The position numbers were made by a program, and so were the translations under genes. The notes below the pieces were generated by a model that worked only from the letters and a program-made list of their open reading frames with translations, had not been told where the DNA came from and made no database searches. A stretch of DNA of 64,000 nucleotides from Alopecurus myosuroides. Lineage: Eukaryota > Streptophyta > Magnoliopsida > Poales > Poaceae. The stretch spans positions 53,424,081 through 53,488,080 of the forward strand of contig CM054061.1 of assembly GCA_028641055.1 (NCBI GenBank), read 5' to 3'. Position 1 is the first letter of the stretch; each line of letters starts with the position of its first letter. Positions 23,168 through 32,805 of this stretch are shown one piece after another.

Positions 23168-24408
23168 ACCAGGCATTGTTCACTGAACGCGACGACGAAC
23201 ATGGACATCGCGAGAGTGGAACCGGGACAGTACAGGCTAAGGTTCCCCAAGCTAGTCTGCAATCATGTCAGGTCAACCTTGCGTTGCAAGTCCCGGTCAG
23301 GCGATCAGGCGACTCACCGGCATCCCTGACCGGTTCCGTGGCCCAGAGCACCGCGCCTGCGCGCCTTAATTATTTAGGTCGTCGTCATTTACAGGGTGAT
23401 CGAAAAAGGTCAGGTTATTTGTAAAACTTAGTTACCTCGACACGGTTTCTACTAGCCAGCTAGCAGGATCCAGAAGCAACAACCCTGCAGGTTTTACTTT
23501 GACCGCTTCTACTCCACACGCACTAGTATATGCAACAACTTGCCGCAAGAAAAACAAGTTGGTGTATATTTTTTGCTGGTTCTTGGGGGGCACGAAATAG
23601 ATCGTGTAAAGAAATTCGATGAACACGTCAGAGGATAAGCACGTTGCTACACACATGGATGAATGTTTAATATGTGTATGTTGGGAGAACATGGAGCGCC
23701 ATTGGGATTTGGTAGAGTGGACAATCGTCAAACTTGACAGCCCTTGCATGTTAGCGCATCCAAGCGAATCAAAACTTTGCATTCGTCAAACGCTTAATTA
23801 ATTACACTGCGCGCTAGTACTAGGCAACAGCCATCGGTATCACTGATCGATTGTAATCTAGAAAAAAAAACACTGATCAATTAGTTAGCAATATAGTACT
23901 AGCTAGATGGTTTTTGGTTGAAATCTTCACAAGAACCATATCTTTGGCAGAAGGTTTTATGCCTTAGTTTGATTCTCATGTTTAAAAGTTACACTAGCTC
24001 AAGTAGAAATACATAGCACTGGCTGATCAAATGGGTTGATTTTTTCACGAGGGGGAACGAGGGCAAAGAAAAGGAGATCTACGCGCATTCCATTTTGTCC
24101 TTCAACTCTCTAAGTAAGAAGAAAATTTCAAACAGCAATTTCCATGTGTAAATAAGTCGAACTGTAGCTTTGCACAAACAAACAATTCAATCAAAGTCAA
24201 CTAACCTCGGTATCCGTCGGTCCTGAACCGATCACGCGATCAATTTTCTTAATATGTCGATATTGATTTGATAGTTAGCTGCTGATCCAGCCTGATCTAA
24301 TGTCATGCGCTTTCGGCAGATAAAGAAAAGCGTTCCGGACTAACATCTAGCGATCGAGCACGTAGGTGTGTATCGCTGACGATCGAACAGCTAGCCCACG
24401 GAATGGAA
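23168..24408. repeat. Duplicated intergenic block B, copy 1
   Basis: Recurs at 37450-38671 in the same order and orientation. Examples are 'gttcactgaacgcgacgacgaa', 'ttggtgtatattttt-gctggttcttggggg', 'ggttgattttttcacg', 'tccatgtgtaaataagtc' and 'gcgctttcggcagataaagaaaagcg'. The copies differ by many substitutions and indels. No conserved protein is seen. Confidence 0.9.
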
Positions 24409-24425
24409 TCTAAAGAGGTAAACGA

Positions 24426-25084
24426 TGAGACCCCAAGGGGCTTCCTCAGAGCTTAGCGCATATTGGCCGTCGGATGGAGCCCATCTGGACCGTTCGTTGT
24501 TTTCACCGTGTGACATAAAACCAGCCCCACGGTAGAAACCCTAACCCGCGCGAGAGCTCCCCACACCCTCACCCCCCAGCCGCCGTCTTGCTTCGTCTTC
24601 CCGCGCTTTCCCACACCCGCGCGCCTCCTCTGTCCCGTCTCCGCTCCCCTCATGAGCTCTGCCTTCTCCACCCTCGACTCTCTTCGTCGGGTGCGACGGC
24701 CGGGCTGGGCTCTGCCTCTCTCTGCAAAGTAGCCCTTGAAATGGAGATGTGCGGGTGAGACCCCAAGGGGCTTCCTCAGAGCTTAGCGCATATTGGCCGT
24801 CGGATGGAGCCCATCTGGACCGTTCGTTGTTTTCACCGTGTGACATAAAACCAGCCCCACGGTAGAAACCCTAACCCGCGCGAGAGCTCCCCACACCCTC
24901 ACCCCCAGCCGCCGTCTTGCTTCGTCTTCCCGCGCTTTCCCACACCCGCGCGCCTCCTCTGTCCCGTCTCCGCTCCCCTCATGAGCTCTGCCTTCTCCAC
25001 CCTCGACTCTCTTCGTCGGGTGCGACGGCCGGGCTGGGCTCTGCCTCTCTCTGCAAAGTAGCCCTTGAAATGGAGATGTGCGGG
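24426..25084. repeat. 330-bp tandem duplication
   Basis: Copy 1 is 24426-24755 and copy 2 is 24756-25084. By eye they differ only by one C in a C-run near 24575/24904. Each copy looks like the promoter and leader of a small gene ('gaaaccctaacccgcgcg', then GC-rich leader) and ends with ATGGAGATGTGCGGG. Near-identity means a very recent event or an assembly artefact. Confidence 0.95.
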
Positions 25085-25200
25085 CGTTCCTCAGCTACAG
25101 AGACGGATAGGGCGCTCGAGCTGAGCCGAGTCGCCGCCGTTTCACATTCGCCATTCCCTCCCCGACGACGAGCTCGAGTTCCGCAACAGGAGAAGCACGA
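25070..25200 (+). pseudogene. Small exon-like ORF disrupted by CACTA E1
   Basis: From ATG 25070, a 43-codon reading frame (MEMCGRSSATETDRALELSR...) reaches the E1 insertion point. Without E1 and one TSD it would continue in frame from 37263 through RRCTAEEGDDV to a donor-like GAT|GTGAGA near 37291. The upstream tandem duplication resembles its promoter and leader. No protein family is recognised, and it could be a chance frame. If real, the gene is inactivated by the transposon. Confidence 0.3.
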
Positions 25201-25545
25201 CACTAGTAGGGAATGGCTTATAGCCACCACCATACCGCTGGCGAACCAGAATGGCTGTTGCCCAGCGCTAATAGTGCTGGCGAACAACTATGCCTGTTCG
25301 CCAGCACTACCGCTGGCGAACAACCACCCTTGTTCGCCAGCGGTATGCCTGGGCCCCACCTGCGCGCGATTTGAAATGGTAGCGCCGCTGCCTTATTTTA
25401 CCGCTGGCGAACGGCCTGTATTGTTCGCCAGCGCTACTACCACAACCGCTGGCGAACAGATGCTTCTGTTCGCCAGCGCTAAGATGTGGGCCCAGCACGC
25501 ATCTTAGCGCTGGCGAACAGAAGCATCTGTTCGCCAGCGGTAGTC
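25201..25545. repeat. E1 left terminal and subterminal repeats
   Basis: 13-bp TIR followed by about a dozen copies of GCTGGCGAACA or its complement TGTTCGCCAGC, mostly as head-to-head pairs. In En/Spm such subterminal motifs bind the accessory TnpA protein. By analogy these are the address sites of E1. Confidence 0.9.
25445..25541. repeat. 42-bp perfect inverted repeat in E1
   Basis: The left arm 25445-25486 and right arm 25500-25541 are exact complements, with a 13-nt spacer (25487-25499). Each arm itself contains a GCTGGCGAACA palindrome pair, so the whole is a two-level palindrome. Confidence 0.95.
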
Positions 25546-25700
25546 CGCAGATATTGCCACAAAGTGGCACCCCCACCTACCCACTTTCCCCTCCACTCTA
25601 TCTTCTTCACCTTGTTCCCTCTTCTCTCTCTAGCTCGAAATTATGCCAATTTCTTCACCCTCCTACCTTATTTTGAACCAACTAAATTTATTTTAGTTGG

Positions 25701-25708
25701 TATATATA
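25701..25708 (+). promoter_or_regulatory. Candidate TATA box for E1 TNP2
   Basis: TATATATA after a pyrimidine-rich segment, 485 bp before the TNP2 ATG. E2 has a comparable site at a nearly equal distance (57736-57743, 491 bp). Confidence 0.5.
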
Positions 25709-26009
25709 TGTTTATCTCCCTCCTAACATCATTTCTACCCCAAATTTTCCCTCCCTAGCCATCTAGATCTAGAATTAACCCCTTTCTCTCCAAAGCTCCA
25801 AATTTCTCCGGATATCATCGTGTGGGCATCTATTCATTTGAGGTGTGATGAATGATAATATATAATTAAATGAGTTTGTATATAAATTTTGTCCGGATAC
25901 ACGCGATATGCAATATGTGTGAAATTTCACCGGATTCAACAATGGTCGTGTGATGGAGACGATAAATGCATGTGTGCGCAATTTGTTGTGGAATGAAATT
26001 GAGTAGCCA

Positions 26010-26103
26010 ACTATCGCCGGAATGTTGATTCATTTCCGTCTCGGCATAGTTTGGCACTCCTCTAACCTCCAATTTGTAGGAAGGTCATGCCGATTTTTTT
26101 CCG
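26010..26103 (+). promoter_or_regulatory. Conserved stem-loop and box upstream of TNP2 (E1)
   Basis: Stem-loop at 26010-26050: outer arms ACTAT/ATAGT and inner arms GCCGG/CTCGGC close a 12-nt loop TTGATTCATTTC. A conserved box AAGGTCATGCCGA...CCGT follows at 26081-26103. The same arrangement is seen upstream of E2 TNP2 (58044-58133) and of the E1 accessory gene (32687-32778), with different stem sequences. It lies in the probable leader intron, since an acceptor-like GTGCAG occurs at 26171-26176. Confidence 0.75.
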
Positions 26104-26185
26104 TGAATATCGCAATATATATATATATTATGTTTGGTTCTAATATTAATTATATCGGCGCGCGCTCTCGTGCAGGCGACATATA

Positions 26186-29100
26186 ATGGTGGTCGTTAAG
26201 AGTGAACGTGTCGTGAATAGTTACTTGAGACACGCGACAGAAGACATGTTACAAAATGGCCGCAAGGAGATACGATGTCCATGTCGAAAGTGCAAACTAG
26301 GGGGCTTGCTCAATCCCTTTACCGGAGACTTGCTCAGTCACCTCCTAAGGTATGGTTTCATGGATGGGTATAACAGTCAGTGGGTAAGTGATGATGAAGA
26401 TGATGAAGTCCATGGGGCGGCGGCGGTAGGAAATGATGTGCAACAGGACAATAGCAACGATCGAATAGAACTACAGCAGGACCAACTACAACAGGACCAA
26501 GATCAGCCTTATGACCCAGCACATGATCATGGAGAAGATGTTGAACAAGACGTGGAAGAAGATCACGAGGACACAGGGACACCCCTAACGGAAGTTGTGC
26601 GTGACCCTCATCTGAAAGAACTGCTCTTGAGAAAGACGACTAACTCGATATCTGCTGCTAGAGAGCAATCGAAGCTGGCGCAACTAGAGATAGACTCGAA
26701 GACACCGTTGTATGCAGGCTGCGGTCCGGGAGAGTCCCGCCTGAGAGTGGCCCTCGATGTTCTGCAGATGAAGGCGAGATACAAATGGAGCGACATAAGC
26801 GTCGATGCAAGCCTGCAATACTGGCACGATGTCCTTCCAGAGGGCAACACTTGTCCTAAAAGTTGCGACGAGGCCAAGAAAGTCGTGTGCCCCTTTGATT
26901 TACCTCACGAAAAATACCATGTGTGCATCAACGATTGCTACATTTATCGGAAAGAGGACGCGAACAAAACCATTTGTCCAGTTTGCAGCGCCGCTCGATA
27001 CAAGAAAGGGAAGAAGAAAGCTCCTCGGAAAGTTGTGTGGTACTTTCCGCTCATTCCCCGTCTGCAACGGTATTTCGCGGACCGCAAGGAAGCAGAGCTC
27101 ATGCGCTGGCACGCGAAAAGGAGGAATAAAGTTTTGAAAGATCCAAATCGAAGTGAAAAAGTAATTCTGACACATCCTTCAGATGCAAGTCAATGGAAAG
27201 CAATTGACTGTGAATATCCAACGTTCGGGGCGGAGGCAAGGAACATCAGGTTGGGTGTGAGCACCGACGGACTCAATCCGTTTGGCAACCAGAGCAGCAC
27301 CCATAGCACCTGGCCCGTGTTTGTATGGATGTACAACATCCCTCCCTGGTTGTGCATGAAGAGGAAGTATATTCACATGAGTATGCTAATTCAAGGGCCG
27401 AAACAACCAGGCAACGACATAAATCTATACCTGAAGCTGCTTAAAGATGAGCTGGAAACGCTATGGGCCGAGGAAGGGGTGAACACATGGGACGCCTTCG
27501 CTGAACAATATTTCCCAATGAGAGCTGTCTTACTCTGTACGGTTCACGACCTACTAGGCTACGGATATGTGGCGGGCCAGGTGTGCCACGGACATAACGG
27601 TTGCGTGAGGTGCATGGATGACCCCACGTTTATGCAACTTCCGAAAGATCCTGGGTCTTCGAAAACAGTTTTCGTTGGCCATCGAAGGTGGCTACCCAAC
27701 AAAGACCCGTGGAGAAGGCGAGGAGACCTTTTTAACGGTGAGGATGAGCTCCGTGGACCTCCACGTAAGAGGTGCGGCGAAGAAATCTACAATTTGCTGA
27801 ATGATTGGAAGGAATGCCCAGAGCCTGGAAAGAAGCAAAAGGCGCCAAAACCGCTTCTGGATGTATGGAAGACGAGGTCGGTGTTTTGGGACTTGCCATA
27901 CTGGCCCTTTCTCGATACGCCTCACTGCCTTGATCTGATGCATATCACGAAGAATGTGTTTGAAAGTTTGTTTGGCACGCTGCTCAACATGCCGGAGAGG
28001 ACCAAAGACGGGGTGAAAGCAAGAAACGACCTGAAATATTTTGGTATTAGGGTAGATCTTCAGGGGGGACGCCCGGATGATGACGACGGCGATCAATCGT
28101 GTGATGAGGAGACGGATGGTCGCAAGGCCAAAAGGGTTAAGAGGAATGACTATTACTGCCCCCCCTCCTGCTTCACTCTTAGTCCGGACGAGATCACAAA
28201 ATTGATGATGTGCCTTCTCGGAGTCAAAGTCCCTAGCGGTTACTCAGGGCTAATAAGCAGATTCCTCGACGCGCAGAAACAAAAGTTTAGCGGGATGAAG
28301 TCTCATGACTGTTACGTGATGATGACGCAGATACTTCCGGTTGCGATCCGCGGAATAATGGACAAACACGTCCGGGAAACCCTGTTTGGCCTCTGTAACT
28401 TCTTCGACGTTATATCTCGAAAGTCGATCACGGGGAAGCAGATCTCAAGGCTGCAGGAAGAGATTGTCGTGATACTATGCGAGCTTGAGATGTACTTTCC
28501 ACCATCATTCTTTGACATATGTGTTCATCTGTTGGTCCATATCGTGGACGATATCATCCATCTCGGGCCGTTGTTCCTGCACAACATGATGCCGTTTGAA
28601 AGGATGAATGGGGTCATCAAAGGATATGTTCGCAACAGAGCTCGTCCGGACGGAAGCATCGTTCAGGGCTTTCTCACCGAAGAGTGCATCTCTTTCTGCA
28701 CGAATCATATGGACGTGGAGGACCCAGTTGGTCTGCCCAGAAACAAGCACATTGGCAAGCTCGATGGAGTAGGTCACAAAAATGGACGTAGAGAAGTGCA
28801 TGTGGATCGGGCTTGTCGACGCACCGACTTTAACAGGGCAAACTTAGTAGCTCTCCAACACATTGACATGGTCGATACTTGGGTGGAAAAACACAAGAGC
28901 TCGATTATGAAAAAGTACAGTGAACAAGGCAAGCGGAGGACCGAAGGAGAAATAATCAGAGAGCATAACTCCACTTTCTTGCGTTGGTTTAAAGATGTGA
29001 TCGTCGCTAATCCACCGCCAAGGGATTGTGCGAAAAATAAACTTTTGTACGCCTTGGCACATGGCCCAGCTCCCAACCTAGCGACGTTTCAAGCATATGA

Positions 29101-29698
29101 TATCAACGGGTTCACTTTCTACACAGAGGAGAAAGACAAAACTTCCGATTATCAAAACTCAGGGGTAACGATGGAATCCTACACCGGTGACAAAAAGTTA
29201 AGATACTACGGAAGGATCGAGGAGATATGGGAGCTTAACTACTCTGGAGAGAAGGTGCCTATGTTCCGCGTCAGATGGGCTAGGATGTCGACCGTCAGGA
29301 AAGAAGACCAATACTTTACAACCATGGTTATTCCCGAAGCCGGAACCTCATCAAGCGCGAATGTCACAGCGCAAAATGAGCCATGGGTATTGGCTAAGCA
29401 TGTGTCACAATGCTTCTTCATAACAGACCCCGCAAGGCCTAGCCGTGTTGTCGTGAGGAGAGGGAAAAGAAATATCATCGGAATGGATGGAGTCGTTGAC
29501 GAGGACGAGTTCGACACGTTCGGCGACCCAAATATTGACGATGATCAAGAAGATGATGATGATAGTCATGCAACATACACAACAAGAAGAAGCAGAACTA
29601 CGCTACCTAGGCATGGTCTTCCATTCAGAAGAAGAAGTCATAATGTGGGGTTAAATTATGCAACTTCGACCAAAAAAGGCAAAAAAATCAAACACTGA
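26186..29698 (+). CDS. TNP2: TNP2-type CACTA transposase (E1), intact
   Basis: Single open frame of 1170 residues. TNP2/TnpD proteins cut CACTA element ends together with the element's accessory protein. In order: an N-terminal transposase-associated zinc-like region with CPCRKC at 31-36; an acidic Gln/Asp-rich linker (about 68-130); a Transposase_21 core (about 260-500) with CPVCSAARYKKG, WYFPLIPRLQRYF, LTHPSDASQWK, STDGLNPFGNQSS and GHRRWLP; a DUF4218 region (about 705-841) with KSHDCYVMMTQILPVAIRGI and YVRNRARPDGSI; and a DUF4216 region (about 1006-1098) with YYGRIEEIWEL. The Asp of STDGLNPFG is a likely catalytic residue. The ATG follows an acceptor-like CGTGCAG by 9 nt, suggesting a non-coding first exon. 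The C-terminus is basic. No breaks are seen. Confidence 0.97.
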   Translation: MVVVKSERVVNSYLRHATEDMLQNGRKEIRCPCRKCKLGGLLNPFTGDLLSHLLRYGFMDGYNSQWVSDDEDDEVHGAAAVGNDVQQDNSNDRIELQQDQLQQDQDQPYDPAHDHGEDVEQDVEEDHEDTGTPLTEVVRDPHLKELLLRKTTNSISAAREQSKLAQLEIDSKTPLYAGCGPGESRLRVALDVLQMKARYKWSDISVDASLQYWHDVLPEGNTCPKSCDEAKKVVCPFDLPHEKYHVCINDCYIYRKEDANKTICPVCSAARYKKGKKKAPRKVVWYFPLIPRLQRYFADRKEAELMRWHAKRRNKVLKDPNRSEKVILTHPSDASQWKAIDCEYPTFGAEARNIRLGVSTDGLNPFGNQSSTHSTWPVFVWMYNIPPWLCMKRKYIHMSMLIQGPKQPGNDINLYLKLLKDELETLWAEEGVNTWDAFAEQYFPMRAVLLCTVHDLLGYGYVAGQVCHGHNGCVRCMDDPTFMQLPKDPGSSKTVFVGHRRWLPNKDPWRRRGDLFNGEDELRGPPRKRCGEEIYNLLNDWKECPEPGKKQKAPKPLLDVWKTRSVFWDLPYWPFLDTPHCLDLMHITKNVFESLFGTLLNMPERTKDGVKARNDLKYFGIRVDLQGGRPDDDDGDQSCDEETDGRKAKRVKRNDYYCPPSCFTLSPDEITKLMMCLLGVKVPSGYSGLISRFLDAQKQKFSGMKSHDCYVMMTQILPVAIRGIMDKHVRETLFGLCNFFDVISRKSITGKQISRLQEEIVVILCELEMYFPPSFFDICVHLLVHIVDDIIHLGPLFLHNMMPFERMNGVIKGYVRNRARPDGSIVQGFLTEECISFCTNHMDVEDPVGLPRNKHIGKLDGVGHKNGRREVHVDRACRRTDFNRANLVALQHIDMVDTWVEKHKSSIMKKYSEQGKRRTEGEIIREHNSTFLRWFKDVIVANPPPRDCAKNKLLYALAHGPAPNLATFQAYDINGFTFYTEEKDKTSDYQNSGVTMESYTGDKKLRYYGRIEEIWELNYSGEKVPMFRVRWARMSTVRKEDQYFTTMVIPEAGTSSSANVTAQNEPWVLAKHVSQCFFITDPARPSRVVVRRGKRNIIGMDGVVDEDEFDTFGDPNIDDDQEDDDDSHATYTTRRSRTTLPRHGLPFRRRSHNVGLNYATSTKKGKKIKH

Positions 29699-30286
29699 TG
29701 AGAAACTATGTATATATTTTTCTGCCAATTGTATGCGACGAAACTATGTATATGCATGGATCAACTAGTCTGATATCGATGTGCACTTATTATAAATTTA
29801 ATGTACCTTGTTCTTTATTTCAAATGTGTGGAATTATATTATTTGAAACATAAAGGAAACCAAATAGAAATTAAACAAGAAGGAAACAACGAAAAACAAT
29901 AGAACACATAAAGAAAAAACAATAGAAAACAACTAAAACCAAAATGATGAAAACAGAAAACAAGAAGGAAATATTGGAAAACAATTGAAAACATAAAGGG
30001 AATAATGAAAAACAAAAAAAAACATTATTATTTGTGATGTGTTTGAAATTAATTTGTAATGTGTTTGAATTATTATAAATTAAATGTCTTTGAATAATTT
30101 AAACAAATAAAGAAAACAAAAAAAAACATTATTATTTGTAATGTGTTTGAAATTAATTTGTACTGTGTGTTTGAATGATTATAAATGAAATGTATTTGAA
30201 TAATTTAAAAAAATAAAGAAACCAAAATAAAACATAAAGAAAAAACAGTAATGCTTCTCAAAATAAAGAAATAAAATGAAAAAGAT
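29699..30286. other. AT-rich region after TNP2 with a 104-bp tandem repeat
   Basis: Probable 3' UTR, then A-rich DNA. A segment beginning 'aacattattatttgt' recurs at 30021 and 30125 (period 104 bp) with few differences. No genes. Confidence 0.7.
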
Positions 30287-30446
30287 AGCGCTGGCGAACA
30301 TAGCTGCCTGTTCGCCAGCGCTATGTTACCTCTGGCGAACCGTACTTTGTTCGCCAGCGGTATGGTCGTAGCGCTGGCGAACAGACAGTGGTGTTCGCCA
30401 GCGGTGTTTTAGCGCTGGCGAACCAGCAGAAAAGTTCGCCAGCGGT
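30287..30446. repeat. Four phased palindromes, central cluster of E1
   Basis: Four head-to-head pairs of GCTGGCGAAC and GTTCGCCAGC start at 30288, 30329, 30371 and 30412 (spacing 41, 42, 41 bp). Each unit reads AGCGCTGGCGAAC, an 8-14-nt spacer, then GTTCGCCAGCGGT, with unit 2 starting CCTCTGG instead. They are the element's own subterminal motif placed internally, just upstream of the accessory gene's probable promoter. They are a likely operator for autoregulation by the element-encoded binding protein. Confidence 0.9.
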
Positions 30447-30479
30447 GATCCCCACAGTTGGCTACACAGGGCCGCGCGG

Positions 30480-30885
30480 GACTTAGCCGTTTTTCTCGAT
30501 CGAGCGAGAGTACACAGACACACACGCGCGCGCCCTCTCCACTCTCCGGCGACGCCCTCTTCGTCTCCGGCGACCACCGCGCAGCAGCAGCGCCCTCTCC
30601 ACTCTCACCGGCGACGCCCTCCCTCTCTCCCACCCCCACTGCCCCACTCTCCCCCGCCCACTGCCACTCCATCCCTCTCCCCTTCCCTCTCTGCCCGGCC
30701 ACCGCGCGCACGCGCCCCTCCCTCTCCGGCCACCGCGCACGCGCCCCTCCCTCCCTCTCCGGCCACGCCATCGATCCCTCTCCCCTTCCCTCTCTGCCCT
30801 CCCCTCCACCTCCTCGGCCTCGCTGCTGCCCCGAACACTGCCCCCTCCGCTGCCTCGAAGGTGTTCGACAGAAATCCTGAACGAG
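30480..30885 (+). other. Probable non-coding first exon of the E1 accessory gene
   Basis: GC- and CT-rich leader-like DNA, ending with a donor ACGAG|GTAACG at 30885/30886. A plausible acceptor (TTCCTTAG, 32901-32908) lies just before the accessory ATG. This is inferred; long frames in this segment are composition artefacts. Confidence 0.45.
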
Positions 30886-32686
30886 GTAACGAGTTCTCTG
30901 TTGCTAAATTTTTCTATTTTTGGTTTGCATATCCATATGCTTAGTTAGTTATTTGGATCCATGTAGCTAGGACTTTAACTGACGAAACTGAATTTCCCTA
31001 AGACTTTAACTGACGAAACTGAATTTCGATAATGCGCTTGATCTGTTGCTTGTGTGCTTTTTTCCGTGTTCTGATAAGAAATTAGCTGCCCCATGTCCAG
31101 TCATATATAGTGTGGTTACTGGGTGTGTATCTTTTTGCGTTTGGATAGGGGTTGTGTGATCAACTCCTGGTTGCATGCCCTGGCTATAGAAAGGAAGCAG
31201 TGGTAGTTTCTGAATTCTGAGAGCGGCCTAGGAAGGCAAGTTGAAGTGGCAGGCATGACAATGTAGAGAGGAACCAAATTAAGGAGTAAAGGTTTTACTT
31301 TTCGGTTTGGTGATCTTCCTTGTGTTTGAATCCATGTGCTACAACAGCACTGTCTTTGATCTCCTTTTGGTTCCTTGTGGGTTTTACTACTACTGATCCT
31401 GTCACACAGTTGAACCAACGAAATGGTTGCCTCAATAATCAATGCAGCACCTACAAAAGCTTAAGAGAAAGAAATTACAGCCATTAATTGGTAGGCACTT
31501 GTTACAACTAGTCTTCCCGTGTCTGAATTATTAGTTAAGCATGCTAGGCTAAGCTATCTCCCCTGATTAACTAAAACAAGGTAATGACAACATCAGTAGT
31601 ATGCCATAAAAAACACTTGTTAATTTACTGGAATTGTTGCTGTTGCTTGTTCATCTGTTTGTCTAATGACATGTTACGGAAATTTTGTGCATGCCCAAGC
31701 TTAGTTTTTTTTATGCTAGCTACCAGATGTTGGCCCCTTCGAGTTTTTATGCTAGTTTTTTTATGCTAGCTAAATCAAATTCCTGCATGCTTGCACTTTT
31801 TCGGTGGGAACAAACAATCAGTTTTTGCCTATTTAGAAAAACAAACAGAAGCAAGTGCTTGTGCTTGCAGTAATTAAAATTAGCTAAAATGGTTGCTTCC
31901 TCTGATTGTTCAAGTCTTGTGCTTGTGCTGTTGCTAAAATGGTTGCACAGAAACAATAGGTGTGCTTGTGCTTGCAGTAATTAAAATTCAGAGATCTTGA
32001 TTTGATCTTGTGTGTACCCAGAAACAATAGCTACTCACAAACATTTTTTTATTCATTTTGATTTGATCTTGTGTGTACCCAGAAATTTTATACAGAGAGT
32101 TAACAGAAATTTCAATGAGTTGTTAATTAGTTCATAGGATGCATTATCATTATCTTTGCTCTCCCTGCAGCCCACCAAACTAATCCTCTCCTTTTTTTTA
32201 GCTTTGCTCTTCCTACATTATCATCTTCAATGAGTTGTTAATTAGGTCATAGGATGCTAATTTCAAACAGAATGCATAAGAAGTTTATATGCTAATTTAG
32301 AATGCTAATTTATAATGTGAAACACATGCTGATTTACAACTGAACCTGTAGCTATTATTTGTTTGGTACTGATTTACAACTGAACCTGTAGCTAATTCAT
32401 TCTGTTTTGTGCCCATGTGCTTATAAATCTTAACATAAATCATAGTTTTGTGCCCATGTTATGTCACAATTGTTTTTGGTGGTTGGTGATGGTTGGTGGT
32501 GATGGATGGTGTGTATGGATGGTGGTGATGGATGGTGGTGGTGATGGATGGTGGTGTATGGATGGTGGAGATGGTGTGTGGTCGTGTGGATATGTGCCCA
32601 CCTTCGTGTGGATGACGATGATAATATGAGGGGTGGGATTATATGAGGGGTGGGTTTTTATGTGCAGGTACCCCACGTGAGTCCCT
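30886..32686 (+). other. Probable leader intron with many short direct duplications
   Basis: No genes. Duplicated segments include 'gactttaactgacgaaactg' (30971/31005), 'gcttgtgcttgcagtaatta' (31858 and 31964), 'gatcttgtgtgtacccagaa' (about 31999 and 32065) and 'gatttacaactgaacctgta' (32330/32370). A GGTGATGGATGGT simple repeat fills about 32470-32600. Confidence 0.6.
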
Positions 32687-32805
32687 ATTTGCCGGAATGT
32701 TGATTAATTTCCGTTCCGGCAAATTTGGGTACTCCATATGTGCTATTTTTAGCAAAGGTCATGCCGAAATTTTCCGTGAATTTTGGCATGATCTTTGCTA
32801 AAAAT
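32687..32805 (+). promoter_or_regulatory. Conserved stem-loop plus a long hairpin upstream of the E1 accessory gene
   Basis: First hairpin 32687-32724: a 13-bp stem (ATTTGCCGGAATG with CGTTCCGGCAAAT) closes the loop TTGATTAATTTC, which differs in one base from the loop upstream of both TNP2 genes. Second hairpin 32745-32805: 28-nt arms match at 25 positions around the 5-nt loop TCCGT. Its left arm contains the conserved box AGGTCATGCCGAA. The unit lies 186 nt before the ATG. Confidence 0.8.

Noticed and set aside
22948..23424. Overlapping 60-80-codon frames near block B
   Set aside because: Not conserved in block B copy 2, different frames, no motifs.
26358..29517. Minus-strand ORFs opposite both TNP2 genes
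   Set aside because: Short shadows of the transposase codons, at equivalent places in both elements, with no independent motif.
30287..30446. CRISPR-like array (regular repeats with spacers)
   Set aside because: Plant nuclear context, palindromic units, very short spacers and identity with the transposon's own ends; these are CACTA motif arrays.
30409..30880. Several 75-140-codon frames in the GC-rich segment of E1
   Set aside because: Low-complexity Arg/Gly/Ala or Pro/Ser products of CT-rich leader DNA; they lie on both strands and lack motifs.
32464..32676. Thr/His/Pro-rich ORFs around 32.5 kb
   Set aside because: Translation of the GGTGATGGATGGT simple repeat.
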